A DNA stretch of 43,197 nt from positions 1 through 43,197 of the forward strand of contig JANXMQ010000203.1 of assembly GCA_025354565.1 (NCBI GenBank). Direction: 5' to 3'. Position numbers and translations under genes: made by a program. How positions within the stretch are numbered: position 1 is the first letter of the stretch; each line of letters opens with the position of its first letter. Under the pieces are notes generated by a model. It did not search any database, was not told the DNA's origin, and worked only from the letters and a program-made list of their open reading frames with translations. Positions 18,051 to 26,688 of this stretch are shown in pieces. The DNA comes from Akkermansiaceae bacterium. GTDB taxonomy: Bacteria > Verrucomicrobiota > Verrucomicrobiia > Verrucomicrobiales > Akkermansiaceae.

Positions 18051-19868
18051 ATGAATCCCCGCCATCTTCTTGCCGGACTCGCGCTGTTAGTGTCACTGTC
18101 TGAACCTTTGTTCGCGTCTGAACTATCGCCACCTGTCGGCAACGAATCCGCCAAGGCCAATGCCTTTTTCAACCGGGTGTTTGACGAGGGCATGGCGCGC
18201 AGCCCGATGTTCATGGCGGAACTCGGAATTAAAAAGGACACCGACAAATGGGACGACATGTCCGAGACCCGGACGCTGGAGGACTTCGTAATCAACGTCC
18301 AGAATCTAGCAGAGTTGAAGCGCACCATCAATTTCGCCGCACTCGACGACCCGACGCAGATCAGCTACCGGCTGTTCGTCTCCGCCGCCGAGCGCACCAT
18401 CGAGGGCTGGAAATGGCGCTACCACAATTATCCGCTCAACCAACTTTCCTCCCTCCCCTCGGAAGCTCCGGCCTTCCTCATCAACTATCACCCGATCGAC
18501 AATGTCGCCGACGCCCGCGCCTACATCGCCCGGCTGCGGGGCATAGGCTTGCTGTTTGACCAGATGCTCGAAGGGGTGAAAATCCGCGAGGCTCGTGGCA
18601 TCATCCCGCCGCGTTTCGTGTTCCCGCTGGTCGTTGATTCAATGAAGGAAATCATCAGTGGTCAGCCGTTCGACAGCTCGGCCAAAAAAAGCGCCATGCT
18701 TGAGGATTTCGAAGGCAAGGTCGGCGCGCTGAAGGACGTGGACGCCACCAGCAAACAGGAATTACTAACCGCCGCCCGCTCCGCGTTGACGGAAATCGTG
18801 AAGCCCGCCTATGAGAAAATCCTCACGGTGCTGGCTGCCCAGGAAAAAATCGCCACTGACGACGACGGCGTCTGGAAACTGCCCGATGGTCCCGCCTACT
18901 ATGCCTTTGCCCTCCGCGAAGCGACCACCACCCACCTGACCGCTGGCGAGATTCACCAGCTCGGCCTCACCGAAGTGGCACGCATTCACCACGACATCCA
19001 AGCGATCATGACCAAAGTCGGCTTCAAGGGCGACCTCCAGGCGTTCTTCAAGTTCATCAAGGAAGACCCGCAATTCTACTACCCGACGACGCCCGAGGGC
19101 AAAGCCGCCTACATGAAGCGCGCGACGACGATCATCGATGACATGCGCGTACGGCTCGACGAATTTTTCATCACCAAGCCGAATGCTCCGCTGATCATCA
19201 AGCCGGTCGAGCCGTTTCGCGAACAAGGTGCCGCCGGCGCGTTTTATGAGCACCCTTCGGCCGACGGTTCCCGGCCCGGCATCTATTACGTGAACACGGT
19301 GGACATGCGCGGATTGCCGATTTTCGAAATGGAAACCCTTGCTCACCATGAGGCGATCCCCGGCCACCACATGCAGATCGCCATCGCCCAGGAACTAACA
19401 AGCATCCCGAAATTCCGGATGTATGGCGGCAACGACGCCTATGCCGAGGGCTGGGCGCTCTACTGCGAATATTTCCCGAAGGAATTCGGCTTCTACACCG
19501 ATCCCTATCAGGACTTCGGGCGACTCAACGACGAGTTGCTACGCGCCGTCCGCCTCGTCGTGGACACCGGGATTCACGAGAAACACTGGACCCGCGCCCA
19601 AGTGGTCGATTACTTCCGGCAGAACACCCCGAATCCGGAGCGCGACATCTTTACCGAGACCAACCGCTACATCGTGTCGCCCGCGCAGGCCACCTCCTAC
19701 AAAATCGGCATGCTCAAAATTCTCGAACTGCGCGCCCTGGCCAAGAAGGAACTCGGCCCCGCATTCAGCCTGCGAGAATACCACGACCTCGTCCTGAAAA
19801 ACGGCGCAGTGCCGATGGATATCCTCGAGGAAAACGTCCGCACCTACATCGCGAAGAAGAAGGGGTGA
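18051..19868 (+). CDS. DUF885 family protein, putative exported zinc metallopeptidase
   Basis: A 605-residue protein with a signal peptide (MNPRHLLAGLALLVSLSEPLFAS) and the DUF885 architecture. Near residue 435, HHEAIPGHHMQ gives the family HExxPGH zinc motif, with a candidate third ligand in AEGWALYCE about 35 residues later. The block YYVNTVDMRGLP precedes the motif as in the family. The protein should be a periplasmic peptidase of unknown specificity. ATG at 18051 is preferred over the in-frame GTG at 18033. It converges on hsdR, with 15 bases between the stops, so this gene marks the left border of the defence island. Confidence 0.85.
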   Translation: MNPRHLLAGLALLVSLSEPLFASELSPPVGNESAKANAFFNRVFDEGMARSPMFMAELGIKKDTDKWDDMSETRTLEDFVINVQNLAELKRTINFAALDDPTQISYRLFVSAAERTIEGWKWRYHNYPLNQLSSLPSEAPAFLINYHPIDNVADARAYIARLRGIGLLFDQMLEGVKIREARGIIPPRFVFPLVVDSMKEIISGQPFDSSAKKSAMLEDFEGKVGALKDVDATSKQELLTAARSALTEIVKPAYEKILTVLAAQEKIATDDDGVWKLPDGPAYYAFALREATTTHLTAGEIHQLGLTEVARIHHDIQAIMTKVGFKGDLQAFFKFIKEDPQFYYPTTPEGKAAYMKRATTIIDDMRVRLDEFFITKPNAPLIIKPVEPFREQGAAGAFYEHPSADGSRPGIYYVNTVDMRGLPIFEMETLAHHEAIPGHHMQIAIAQELTSIPKFRMYGGNDAYAEGWALYCEYFPKEFGFYTDPYQDFGRLNDELLRAVRLVVDTGIHEKHWTRAQVVDYFRQNTPNPERDIFTETNRYIVSPAQATSYKIGMLKILELRALAKKELGPAFSLREYHDLVLKNGAVPMDILEENVRTYIAKKKG

Positions 19869-19883
19869 AAACTCCAATCTTCC

Positions 19884-22268
19884 TCACCCCGCCGCCTCAT
19901 ACACACTCGTCCCCCTATCTGGATACTTCTCCAGCACATGCTGAAACAGTACGCCGCACTTCTGCTCATAAAGCTCCGCGGTGAATTTCTCCGGCAATCC
20001 GGAATCCAGCATCTTCTCGATCTCCACCTTCACCGCCGCGCGGGTCGTGCGCTTGTTCCGCCAAGATAGAACCAGCAGCTCGGTCTTCAATTTTGCCAGC
20101 AAATCGCGGCAGACCTTTTTGATCGCTTCCGTTTCCACCGGTGTTAGATCCGGGCCGGGCCGGGTGAGGATGTCGAACACCGCCAGCTCTTCCTCGCTCA
20201 CCGCTTCGCGCAAATGGCGCTGCTCCTCTTCGTTCAGATCCTTGGTCAGCGTGACGAGTTCCGCGAACAACTGCTCGATGCTCAGCGCGCCGCTGTTATA
20301 TGCCTCGATCATCTTCTGGAACCGGTCGAGGAAATCGTAGCGGCTCGCGTTCAGGCGGATCAGGTTGTCCAACTTGCGCTCGATCAAGGCCCGCAGTTGC
20401 TGTGCCTCGATGTTCTTCACGTTGCTCTTGGCAAACTTCCGCTCCAGCACTTCGAAGTCGATCTTGCTCAGATCAATCGTCTTCGCCGCCGCTCCCGGTT
20501 GTTTGAGCGCTTCGGTCACAATCGATGCATCCAGCACGCCAGAAATCTTCGCCATTACCTCCGTGATGTTCACCGGATCCTTCGTCGCCCGCACCGCTTT
20601 CGCTAGCTCGGCGATCACCTGCGCCTTCGGGGCTAACAAAGGAATCACCGGGTCAGGCATCACCGCTTTGTAGAGCCGTGCCACATCGTTCGCCTGACCG
20701 AGGAAAGAATCCATCACCTCGTCCGTGCGCGTGAGCTGGTTCACGGCGGGAATGAAAAGCTGGTTGGTCGCGTTGGTAATGGCCGCGAGATTCACGTTCT
20801 GCTTCCGGCAATATTCCGCCGCCTGCTCCAGCGCGATCCGCAGGGCTTCCACCAGTTCCTTCTTGTCCTTCACCGGCATCTCGCCGCCGCTGGTGCCGGA
20901 CCCGTAGATGGTCAATGCCTTTTCCAGCTCCTGGAAAACATTCGCATAGTCCACGATCAGGCCGTTCACCTTCTCGCCATGCACCCGGTTGGCGCGGGCG
21001 ATGGTTTGCATCAGCGTGTGGCCGCGCATCGGCTTGTCCAGATAGAGCGTGGAGCAGCTCGGCGCATCGAAGCCCGTCAGCCACATCGCGCAGACGAAGA
21101 CCAGCCGGAAGGGATCGGCGGGATTCTTAAACTTCTCCTCCAGGTCCTCCTTCACCATCCGCTCGCGATGCGGCAGGATGTCGAAGCCCTTATCCTTCAT
21201 CTCGGAAATCTCGTTCTGCCCCGGCGAGACGACCACCGCCATGTCCGTCTCCTGCAGATTGACCAGCCGCGCGTGCAGCGTGGCGAAATCCGGATGACCG
21301 CCCGCCATCCCTTCCAGCGCCTTCAACACGCGGGCCTTCTCCGCCTCCCACTCCGCGCGGACTTTTTCAACCATCCGCAGCGTCGTCAGCTTGTCGATGG
21401 AAACGACCATCGCTTTGCCCTGATAGCCGCGGTTCAGGAAATGATGAACGATGTCCTTCGCCACCGCATCCAGCCGGTCCTCGCGGGTGATCAGGTGATA
21501 ACGCTGGCCCAGCACTTTCCGCAGCTTCTCTTCCTGATCCTCGTCCAGCCCGGCGTCCTCGATCGTTTGATAGATCTCCTCGTTCAGCTCCGGGTTGGTG
21601 ATTTGCAGTTCCGGCGTCCGGTTCTCGTAGAACAGCGGCACCGTCGCCCCGTCCTCCACCGACTGCCTGAAATTATAGACACTCACGTAATCGCCGAAGA
21701 CCTCGCGCGTCCGTTCCTCTCCGGCGATCAACGGTGTGCCGGTGAAGGCCACGAACTTCGCGTTCGGCAGCGCGGTGCGCATGTTCATCGCCAGCGTGTC
21801 GTATTGGCTGCGGTGCGCCTCGTCCGTCAGCACGATGATGTCATCCCGCTCCGACAGCACCGGATGCAGCGTCCCCGGATCCTTGCGGAACTTGTGGATC
21901 AGTGTGAACACATAGCGGTGATCCGCGCGCAGCAGTGTCTCCAGCGAGATCCCCGCCACGTCCTCCTCGCTCGTCGCCTTCTTCCAATCGCCGAAATGCT
22001 CCCACTCCGCCGTCAGGCTGCCGATCTTGCTCTGCACCCCGTTAGAGACCAACAGCAGCGCGTTGTAGTGGAAAAGCTGCGGGATCGTCTGCTTGTAATC
22101 GTGGAGGTTCTTGTCAAATCCCTCGCGCACGTTCACGCCCGGCTTCTTCAGCTCGATCAACACCAGAGGCAGGCCGTTCACGAAGCCCACCAAATCCGTC
22201 CGTCTCAAATACAGCTCGCCCGCCACCCAGAACTGCGACCCCAGCAGGAAATCATTGTTCTCCGGCAC
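19884..22268 (-). CDS. hsdR: Type I restriction subunit R, main part, inactivated (hsdR)
   Basis: HsdR is the ATP-driven translocase and nuclease of type I systems. This 794-residue piece has the nuclease motif LVLIELKKPG, motif II VLTDEAHRSQYD, motif III AFTGTPLIAGEERTREVF and motifs V/VI (WLTGFDAPS, then QTIARANRVHGEK), plus the C-terminal helical region. Two lesions are visible. First, it continues in frame the 123-residue ORF upstream, interrupted only by TGA at 22272-22274 where the family has Trp (VVD-stop-EVPENNDF versus VIDW.NPENNDF). Second, SLETLLR joins directly to ADHRYVFTLIHKF, so the usual segment of about 120-130 residues with Walker A (QGSGKS) and motif Ia is absent. The listed GTG start is merely the first start codon after the stop. 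Restriction activity is very unlikely. Confidence 0.88.
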   Translation of the reverse strand: MPENNDFLLGSQFWVAGELYLRRTDLVGFVNGLPLVLIELKKPGVNVREGFDKNLHDYKQTIPQLFHYNALLLVSNGVQSKIGSLTAEWEHFGDWKKATSEEDVAGISLETLLRADHRYVFTLIHKFRKDPGTLHPVLSERDDIIVLTDEAHRSQYDTLAMNMRTALPNAKFVAFTGTPLIAGEERTREVFGDYVSVYNFRQSVEDGATVPLFYENRTPELQITNPELNEEIYQTIEDAGLDEDQEEKLRKVLGQRYHLITREDRLDAVAKDIVHHFLNRGYQGKAMVVSIDKLTTLRMVEKVRAEWEAEKARVLKALEGMAGGHPDFATLHARLVNLQETDMAVVVSPGQNEISEMKDKGFDILPHRERMVKEDLEEKFKNPADPFRLVFVCAMWLTGFDAPSCSTLYLDKPMRGHTLMQTIARANRVHGEKVNGLIVDYANVFQELEKALTIYGSGTSGGEMPVKDKKELVEALRIALEQAAEYCRKQNVNLAAITNATNQLFIPAVNQLTRTDEVMDSFLGQANDVARLYKAVMPDPVIPLLAPKAQVIAELAKAVRATKDPVNITEVMAKISGVLDASIVTEALKQPGAAAKTIDLSKIDFEVLERKFAKSNVKNIEAQQLRALIERKLDNLIRLNASRYDFLDRFQKMIEAYNSGALSIEQLFAELVTLTKDLNEEEQRHLREAVSEEELAVFDILTRPGPDLTPVETEAIKKVCRDLLAKLKTELLVLSWRNKRTTRAAVKVEIEKMLDSGLPEKFTAELYEQKCGVLFQHVLEKYPDRGTSVYEAAG

Positions 22269-22271
22269 CTC

Positions 22272-22643
22272 TCAATCGACCACACGCACCACTTCCACTC
22301 GCTGCTCGCCGTGCTCTGGATCGGGAAACGAAACTTTCACGCCCTGCTTGAGCAGCTTGTCGATCTCCCGGTTCGCCTCCGCCAGACTCAACGCCGTGCG
22401 ATCCCGGCAAATCTCCTCCACCGCTCCCTCAATCGCCTCCACCGGCAAATCCGGATTCATCCGACGGAGCGCCGACTTCAGTCGGCCCGTGAGAACCACC
22501 TCCCGCTTTCCGTCACGCCCCAGCGCGCTCACCCCGCCATCCCATTCGCCGTAACAATTCACCACGTCCCAACCCAGCTCATCCCGCATGAGCTGGATCG
22601 CCGGTTGTTCGACGAGGTGGTCTTCGGTGTAGGAGTTAGACAT
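22272..22643 (-). CDS. Type I restriction subunit R, N-terminal fragment
   Basis: A 123-residue ORF beginning MSNSYTEDHLVEQPAIQLM, the normal start of an HsdR, and running through TGRLKSALRRMNPDLP and ANREIDKLL to RVEVVRVVD, where TGA replaces the conserved Trp codon. The next codons are in the same frame and continue the protein, so this is the N-terminal piece of a split hsdR. It starts four bases after the abiEii stop at 22648, so the toxin-antitoxin pair has been placed directly in front of hsdR within the operon. Confidence 0.85.
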   Translation of the reverse strand: MSNSYTEDHLVEQPAIQLMRDELGWDVVNCYGEWDGGVSALGRDGKREVVLTGRLKSALRRMNPDLPVEAIEGAVEEICRDRTALSLAEANREIDKLLKQGVKVSFPDPEHGEQRVEVVRVVD

Positions 22644-22647
22644 AGTT

Positions 22648-23475
22648 TCACGAATTGATCAGCGCCTGAGCCACTGTTACCAAGTCTTCGCGCAATCGGA
22701 TAGTTGATTTCAGGTTGGCCCGTGGCCCCAAGTAGAAAGAGGCAGCGAGCGTCGGCCCCGGAGCTTCGGGATGCGTGAAGTGCTGTTCCAGAGTTTTCAT
22801 CGCAAGCGCCAGCCCGGCGTTCTCTTTCCGTTTCTCCTCGCCGAAAGCCGTCACCACCTGCTCAGGCCCGTCCACGCACGACCGAACCAGCGAAAGGACG
22901 TCGTAAGCGTCCTTTCCCCGTTTCACCCCGTTCCGCTGGGCAAAGGCATTGATCTTCAGAACCAAAAGCGGGCCATAGTTACAAAACGGAATGTGGAACG
23001 TGCGAAAATCTCCAAGATGGTCGCGGCCGCTTACCTCCCGCTTGATGGGTTCACACAGCGCACGGTTGATTCCCGGGTAGATGGATGCATGGAGATCACT
23101 TACATTCCGGGTGCCAGTGGTCGCCGGATGGTGCTCGGTCAGGAAGTCGAGAAAGAGTTTCCCGTGTTCCGTTTCGAGATACATCCGACCTTCTTCAGTT
23201 TCCTGAAATCCAGCCAGAGCCAAGGCAAACGCCGCTGGAGCAGCCATTCCCGCATCAGCCGCAAGCGTGATCCCGAAATCAACGTCCAGTGTTGGCGTCG
23301 GTCGGTAGAGGGGATTCACCTGATGCTGTGTGTGGAAGTAGATGGCCAGACCTCCCACCACCGCGAGTTCGGAGTGGTAGTTCTCCAAGGCCGACCACGC
23401 CGTGACCAGCGCGGCGCTGGCCGACACCACGCCGTGGGCGGGATACTCATCGAATTGTGACGGTTGCAAGCTCAT
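22648..23475 (-). CDS. AbiEii-like nucleotidyltransferase (type IV toxin candidate)
   Basis: A 275-residue protein with a nucleotidyltransferase core: VVGGLAIYFH provides the GG motif and TPTLDVDFGI the DxD metal-binding pair. KINAFAQRNGVKRGKDAYDV matches the later Lys/Asp block of AbiEii-type proteins. In AbiE modules this protein is the toxin, acting by nucleotide transfer onto RNA. Its ATG overlaps the stop of the AbiEi-like gene (ATGA), the standard arrangement. The GTG at 23481 is a less likely start. It lies immediately upstream of hsdR, inside the type I operon. Confidence 0.8.
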   Translation of the reverse strand: MSLQPSQFDEYPAHGVVSASAALVTAWSALENYHSELAVVGGLAIYFHTQHQVNPLYRPTPTLDVDFGITLAADAGMAAPAAFALALAGFQETEEGRMYLETEHGKLFLDFLTEHHPATTGTRNVSDLHASIYPGINRALCEPIKREVSGRDHLGDFRTFHIPFCNYGPLLVLKINAFAQRNGVKRGKDAYDVLSLVRSCVDGPEQVVTAFGEEKRKENAGLALAMKTLEQHFTHPEAPGPTLAASFYLGPRANLKSTIRLREDLVTVAQALINS

Positions 23476-24626
23476 GCCCACCCCCCATTGAAGTCTTGCC
23501 GCTCGCGCAGCACAGAAGCCTGCTCTTCGCCGTTCGGTTCACCCCCTTGGAGATCCAGAAATAGCTGGAGATCCGATACAACGGTGAATTCAGGGTGCCC
23601 CTTCACGTGCTGCCGTCCGATATCCACGGACAGGTAATCGCTGGGCACCAAGATGCGGAGATTCCCCGCTCCACGCGAAACGGGCCGGGCCTGCAGAAAC
23701 GGCAGGAGTTCACTCTCATCAGGAAACTGGTCCAGATATGCGGAAACCACCGTCGGCACGTTGTGCGGGGCCCGAAGCCAGGCACCGAAGTTCAGGGTGA
23801 ACAATGGCTCCTTGTCCGACAGCGAATTTCCGGCCCCACAGAAACTCAAGAGGTTACCTGCAAGCGTGAAGTCGGAGGCAAGGGTGGAGTATTCCCGCAC
23901 CTGAACGCGTGGGGAAAAATCATCCTCTCGCAACCAATCCCGCAAAATAGCCTGCGCACCCGCAGCCCCCTTGATCCGGATGCCCTCCTTGCTGTCCTCA
24001 CCCAGATCCTGATCGAGCAGCACCTGCCGGACTTTGCTCACCAAGCCGAGGCTCACCCCGGCCTCTGCCGACAGTTCCTCCACCTTGTGAGGCCGCAAGG
24101 GTCCTTGGAGCAGCACTCGCAGGATGCGGGATGCCTTGGGCGAATACAGGGACTTCAATCTGCGCTCCTCTTTGTACTTCCGCGGCAGGCTCCGCCGCTC
24201 TACCCAGATCCCTCCAAACTCCAACTCGCAGTTCCCGCCAAGGTCCAGCCAACCGATCCCCTCCTGCTGGCAAATCGCGGCAACCGAATCGGAAATATAC
24301 GGAGCAATCAGCAACGGATAAATGGGAACGCCTCGTTCGTCTTGCGGCGGATTCCGCTTCAAATTCCAAATCGCCTGCCGCGCCTCGCGTGGATGAACTA
24401 CCGATTTGATGATCGCCCGCAGTTGCCATACCTTTCCGCGAGCCGCCAGATTTCCTTTCTCAACTCGGAGGTTGAAGGACAAATGGTAGCTTCGGTCAGA
24501 GGGCGGCCCACTTTCGCGACCGACCCATTGGTGCTCCAGAATTTCACCCGCTCTCCCGAGCGTCTTCTGCATCGTCGCAAGCGCTTCTTCACGAAGGGCT
24601 GAAGGGGCTGGCAGCAGTTTCACCAT
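23472..24626 (-). CDS. AbiEi-like antitoxin and transcriptional regulator
   Basis: A 384-residue protein of the AbiEi family. The first half contains YPLLIAPYISDSVAAIC and GIGWLDLGGNCELEF, the conserved block of this group. It is followed near residue 165 by a winged helix (SKASRILRVLL-type, then LSAEAGVSLGLVSKVRQVLL as recognition region) and a long C-terminal domain. Characterised AbiEi proteins neutralise AbiEii and repress their own promoter by binding inverted repeats. Three such repeats lie at 24685-24826, upstream of this start. The gene overlaps the AbiEii-like gene by four bases. Confidence 0.8.
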   Translation of the reverse strand: MVKLLPAPSALREEALATMQKTLGRAGEILEHQWVGRESGPPSDRSYHLSFNLRVEKGNLAARGKVWQLRAIIKSVVHPREARQAIWNLKRNPPQDERGVPIYPLLIAPYISDSVAAICQQEGIGWLDLGGNCELEFGGIWVERRSLPRKYKEERRLKSLYSPKASRILRVLLQGPLRPHKVEELSAEAGVSLGLVSKVRQVLLDQDLGEDSKEGIRIKGAAGAQAILRDWLREDDFSPRVQVREYSTLASDFTLAGNLLSFCGAGNSLSDKEPLFTLNFGAWLRAPHNVPTVVSAYLDQFPDESELLPFLQARPVSRGAGNLRILVPSDYLSVDIGRQHVKGHPEFTVVSDLQLFLDLQGGEPNGEEQASVLRERQDFNGGWA

Positions 24627-24665
24627 ACGCCGAGACTACCGAGATCCATGCAAACCAACAAGCTG

Positions 24666-24826
24666 AATTTTCACTAAAAATGCTGTTTTCACCAGATGGT
24701 GAAAACGTCGTTTTCTTTGAAATTCCTCCATGAAATCGTCAGTTTCACGCATTCGTGAAACGCCTGAATCCGTGAAAACCGAATGCCAATTCAGTAAAAA
24801 GGCCAGTTTCACCAATCTGTGAAAAC
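24666..24826. promoter_or_regulatory. Three palindromic operators upstream of the abiE-like operon
   Basis: Three inverted repeats share the half-site TTTCAC/GTGAAA. The first, 24685-24706, has arms GTTTTCACC and GGTGAAAAC around AGAT. The second, 24742-24761, has arms GTTTCACG and CGTGAAAC around CATT. The third, 24806-24826, has GTTTCAC and GTGAAAAC around CAATCT. Centres are about 56 and 64 bases apart. Extra half-sites lie near 24668-24674 and 24771-24778, and the first and third repeats sit inside imperfect direct repeats of about 60 bases. They lie 60-200 bases before the abiEi-like start, where an autoregulator would bind. The 304-base gap otherwise holds no gene. Confidence 0.75.
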
Positions 24827-24930
24827 GCCAAAAACAATGAAATCTATCCACCTCCGCCAGACTCAGCGCCGGATTCAACTTGGAATCCGCAGTTGAAACT
24901 GAGGATTCCAGAGAGGTTCGATTTAGGTGC

Positions 24931-26637
24931 TCATAAGGGAAACTTCCAAACCGTGGTTGCTAGCCTGGCCAGTCTTTTCTGACGCTCATTAATCATCCCG
25001 GGATTCCATTCCGTCGAGGCCGCGAGTTCTTTCGTTAGCCCATACTGGCTTGTTTCGAAAGCCACCACTTTATCGGCGAACGGCTGCTGACCGATCCCCT
25101 TGTTCTTCCCGTGTTCCAGCAGAGCGTAGTTGCCGAGCCGTTCCACGTAGCGGTCGTGTTCGTCCTCCGAGAAAATCGTCGCCCAATGATCATTCAAATG
25201 ATCGGGAAGGATGTGCTCAATTGTCGCGCTTGCGGTGTTCCAGCTCAAATCGTGCCCGGAGTATTGGCGCTCAAGCTCGCAAAGAATATAGCGGACGATT
25301 TTCTTTCCCTTGCTGCTGACGGACTGGCGGAAAACCTCGAAATCCGCTCGAAACTGGTCGTCATCCACATAGACCGCTTGCAGCAAGCCACGAACGCCGG
25401 ACGCCTTGCTCACCGTGCCGTTTTGCAATCCTAGCGCGGCCTCGTTGAAGCGCTTTTCCAGTTCGTGCGTCCCAAGCCGACTGATCACATTGAACCGGAA
25501 CGAAAGGGTCACGCAGTCTTTGAGAACCTTCACCGCCTCGTCACCATTGAGCTTTCGAAATGCAGCCAGCGCGAGAGGCTTGTATTGACTCACGCCGAAC
25601 AACACCAAGGCACGGACCTGCTCCGCAGCCCCGGGGAAATCGAGCCAAAATTCATCCTCCGCGTCTCCAAGTGCCCGATAGCAAACCGAGGCCCGTTCCA
25701 AATCACGGACCAGCTCCATCGCACCCTCCGCCGACGTAACCTGCTCTCGAATTCGGCGGAAAAGCCTCTCCTGCCGGACAAACGGATAGTGTGAATTGAA
25801 GTAGTGCCTCAGAAACTCCGGCAGGCGCCTTACACCAATCTGGCTAGTCACCCGTTGCCAGCGCTTAAGTACGTGTTCGAGATCGCCCTTGCCTTTTTTG
25901 GACACGAGCGACATCAAATAGTTCTTAATGAGATCACTCGCGGTCAGTTCCAGACCGCGTGCGTTGAGCGTCTCGAAAACCGTGTAAGCTCCCATATCAT
26001 CCTCCACCACCACCTGGATGAAGAGCAGCCGTACCGAGACGAGTGCATCGATCCACTCCGCCAGCTGCTGTCCGTTGTATTGCGAAAACTCTTCAGCGAT
26101 GCATTTCGAGAAATACTTGAATGCTCCCCAGAGTTGCTTTTCGGAGTCTCCCAGCGAGCGCACGCTGGCGGGCTTCTCCAACTGCACCAGTGTGCCTTGA
26201 TAGAAATCGTCGTCATTCCGATTGAGCGTGAGCTTACTCGCCTCCACTAGGGAACCGGGCTGCTTCGCCCCGATGAAACTGCCCCGCAACAGTGCCGCCC
26301 GCTCCCGGTTCGCTTCCGGTTCGACACCCGCATCCGCCAGTCCCCGCAACCGGGCGATCACACACAAAATGAGAATGCTCAAGGTCGCAATCCGCTGCTG
26401 GCCGTCGATGATCGTGTATTCCTCGGGATTGTCGTTCTGCATGAGAACCAGCGATCCCATGTAATGCTGCAATGACCGCTTAGTCGTGAGATCCTGCAAA
26501 TCTAGCCAAAGATCCTCCCAGTGCTCTTCCTTCCAAGAGTAATCCCGTTGAAACGAGGGCACGCGGTAAGATCTCCCGTTTCCAAGTAGATTCTTGAGAT
26601 TCGGGGTACTGGTGGCGAGAAGGTTTGAAGCGGCCAT
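24931..26637 (-). CDS. DUF262/DUF1524 protein (GmrSD-like) inside the restriction operon
   Basis: A 568-residue protein with the DUF262 signature in its N-terminus: VPSFQRDYSW (about residues 26-35) and IIDGQQRIATL (about 76-86), a ParB/Srx-like fold used as an NTPase. The C-terminal DUF1524 domain has the HNH-type start IEHILPDHL (about residue 475) and later LGNYALLEHGKN. The same pair forms GmrSD, a type IV enzyme that cuts glucosylated-hydroxymethylcytosine DNA. Related proteins are often carried inside type I operons, as here between hsdS and the abiE genes. Both active-site regions look intact. It starts 51 bases after the hsdS stop. Confidence 0.88.
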   Translation of the reverse strand: MAASNLLATSTPNLKNLLGNGRSYRVPSFQRDYSWKEEHWEDLWLDLQDLTTKRSLQHYMGSLVLMQNDNPEEYTIIDGQQRIATLSILILCVIARLRGLADAGVEPEANRERAALLRGSFIGAKQPGSLVEASKLTLNRNDDDFYQGTLVQLEKPASVRSLGDSEKQLWGAFKYFSKCIAEEFSQYNGQQLAEWIDALVSVRLLFIQVVVEDDMGAYTVFETLNARGLELTASDLIKNYLMSLVSKKGKGDLEHVLKRWQRVTSQIGVRRLPEFLRHYFNSHYPFVRQERLFRRIREQVTSAEGAMELVRDLERASVCYRALGDAEDEFWLDFPGAAEQVRALVLFGVSQYKPLALAAFRKLNGDEAVKVLKDCVTLSFRFNVISRLGTHELEKRFNEAALGLQNGTVSKASGVRGLLQAVYVDDDQFRADFEVFRQSVSSKGKKIVRYILCELERQYSGHDLSWNTASATIEHILPDHLNDHWATIFSEDEHDRYVERLGNYALLEHGKNKGIGQQPFADKVVAFETSQYGLTKELAASTEWNPGMINERQKRLARLATTVWKFPL

Positions 26638-26688
26638 GACGTTGGGAATGAGATTAGTCGGGAAGACGGCAGATTGCGAGCTAAGGAA

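Noticed and set aside
22272-22274. TGA read as tryptophan or selenocysteine in hsdR
   Set aside because: Other genes in the window use TGA as a normal stop, no SECIS-like hairpin was apparent, and the gene has a second inactivating deletion, so a nonsense mutation is simpler.
20979-22658. 559-codon open frame on the plus strand opposite hsdR
   Set aside because: It is the shadow of hsdR: His/Arg/Gln-rich composition without domains, while the minus strand carries clear helicase motifs.
24666-24826. CRISPR or origin iterons upstream of abiEi
   Set aside because: The units are palindromes with variable centres and irregular spacing next to an autoregulator gene; no Rep or DnaA gene and no AT-rich unwinding region is present.
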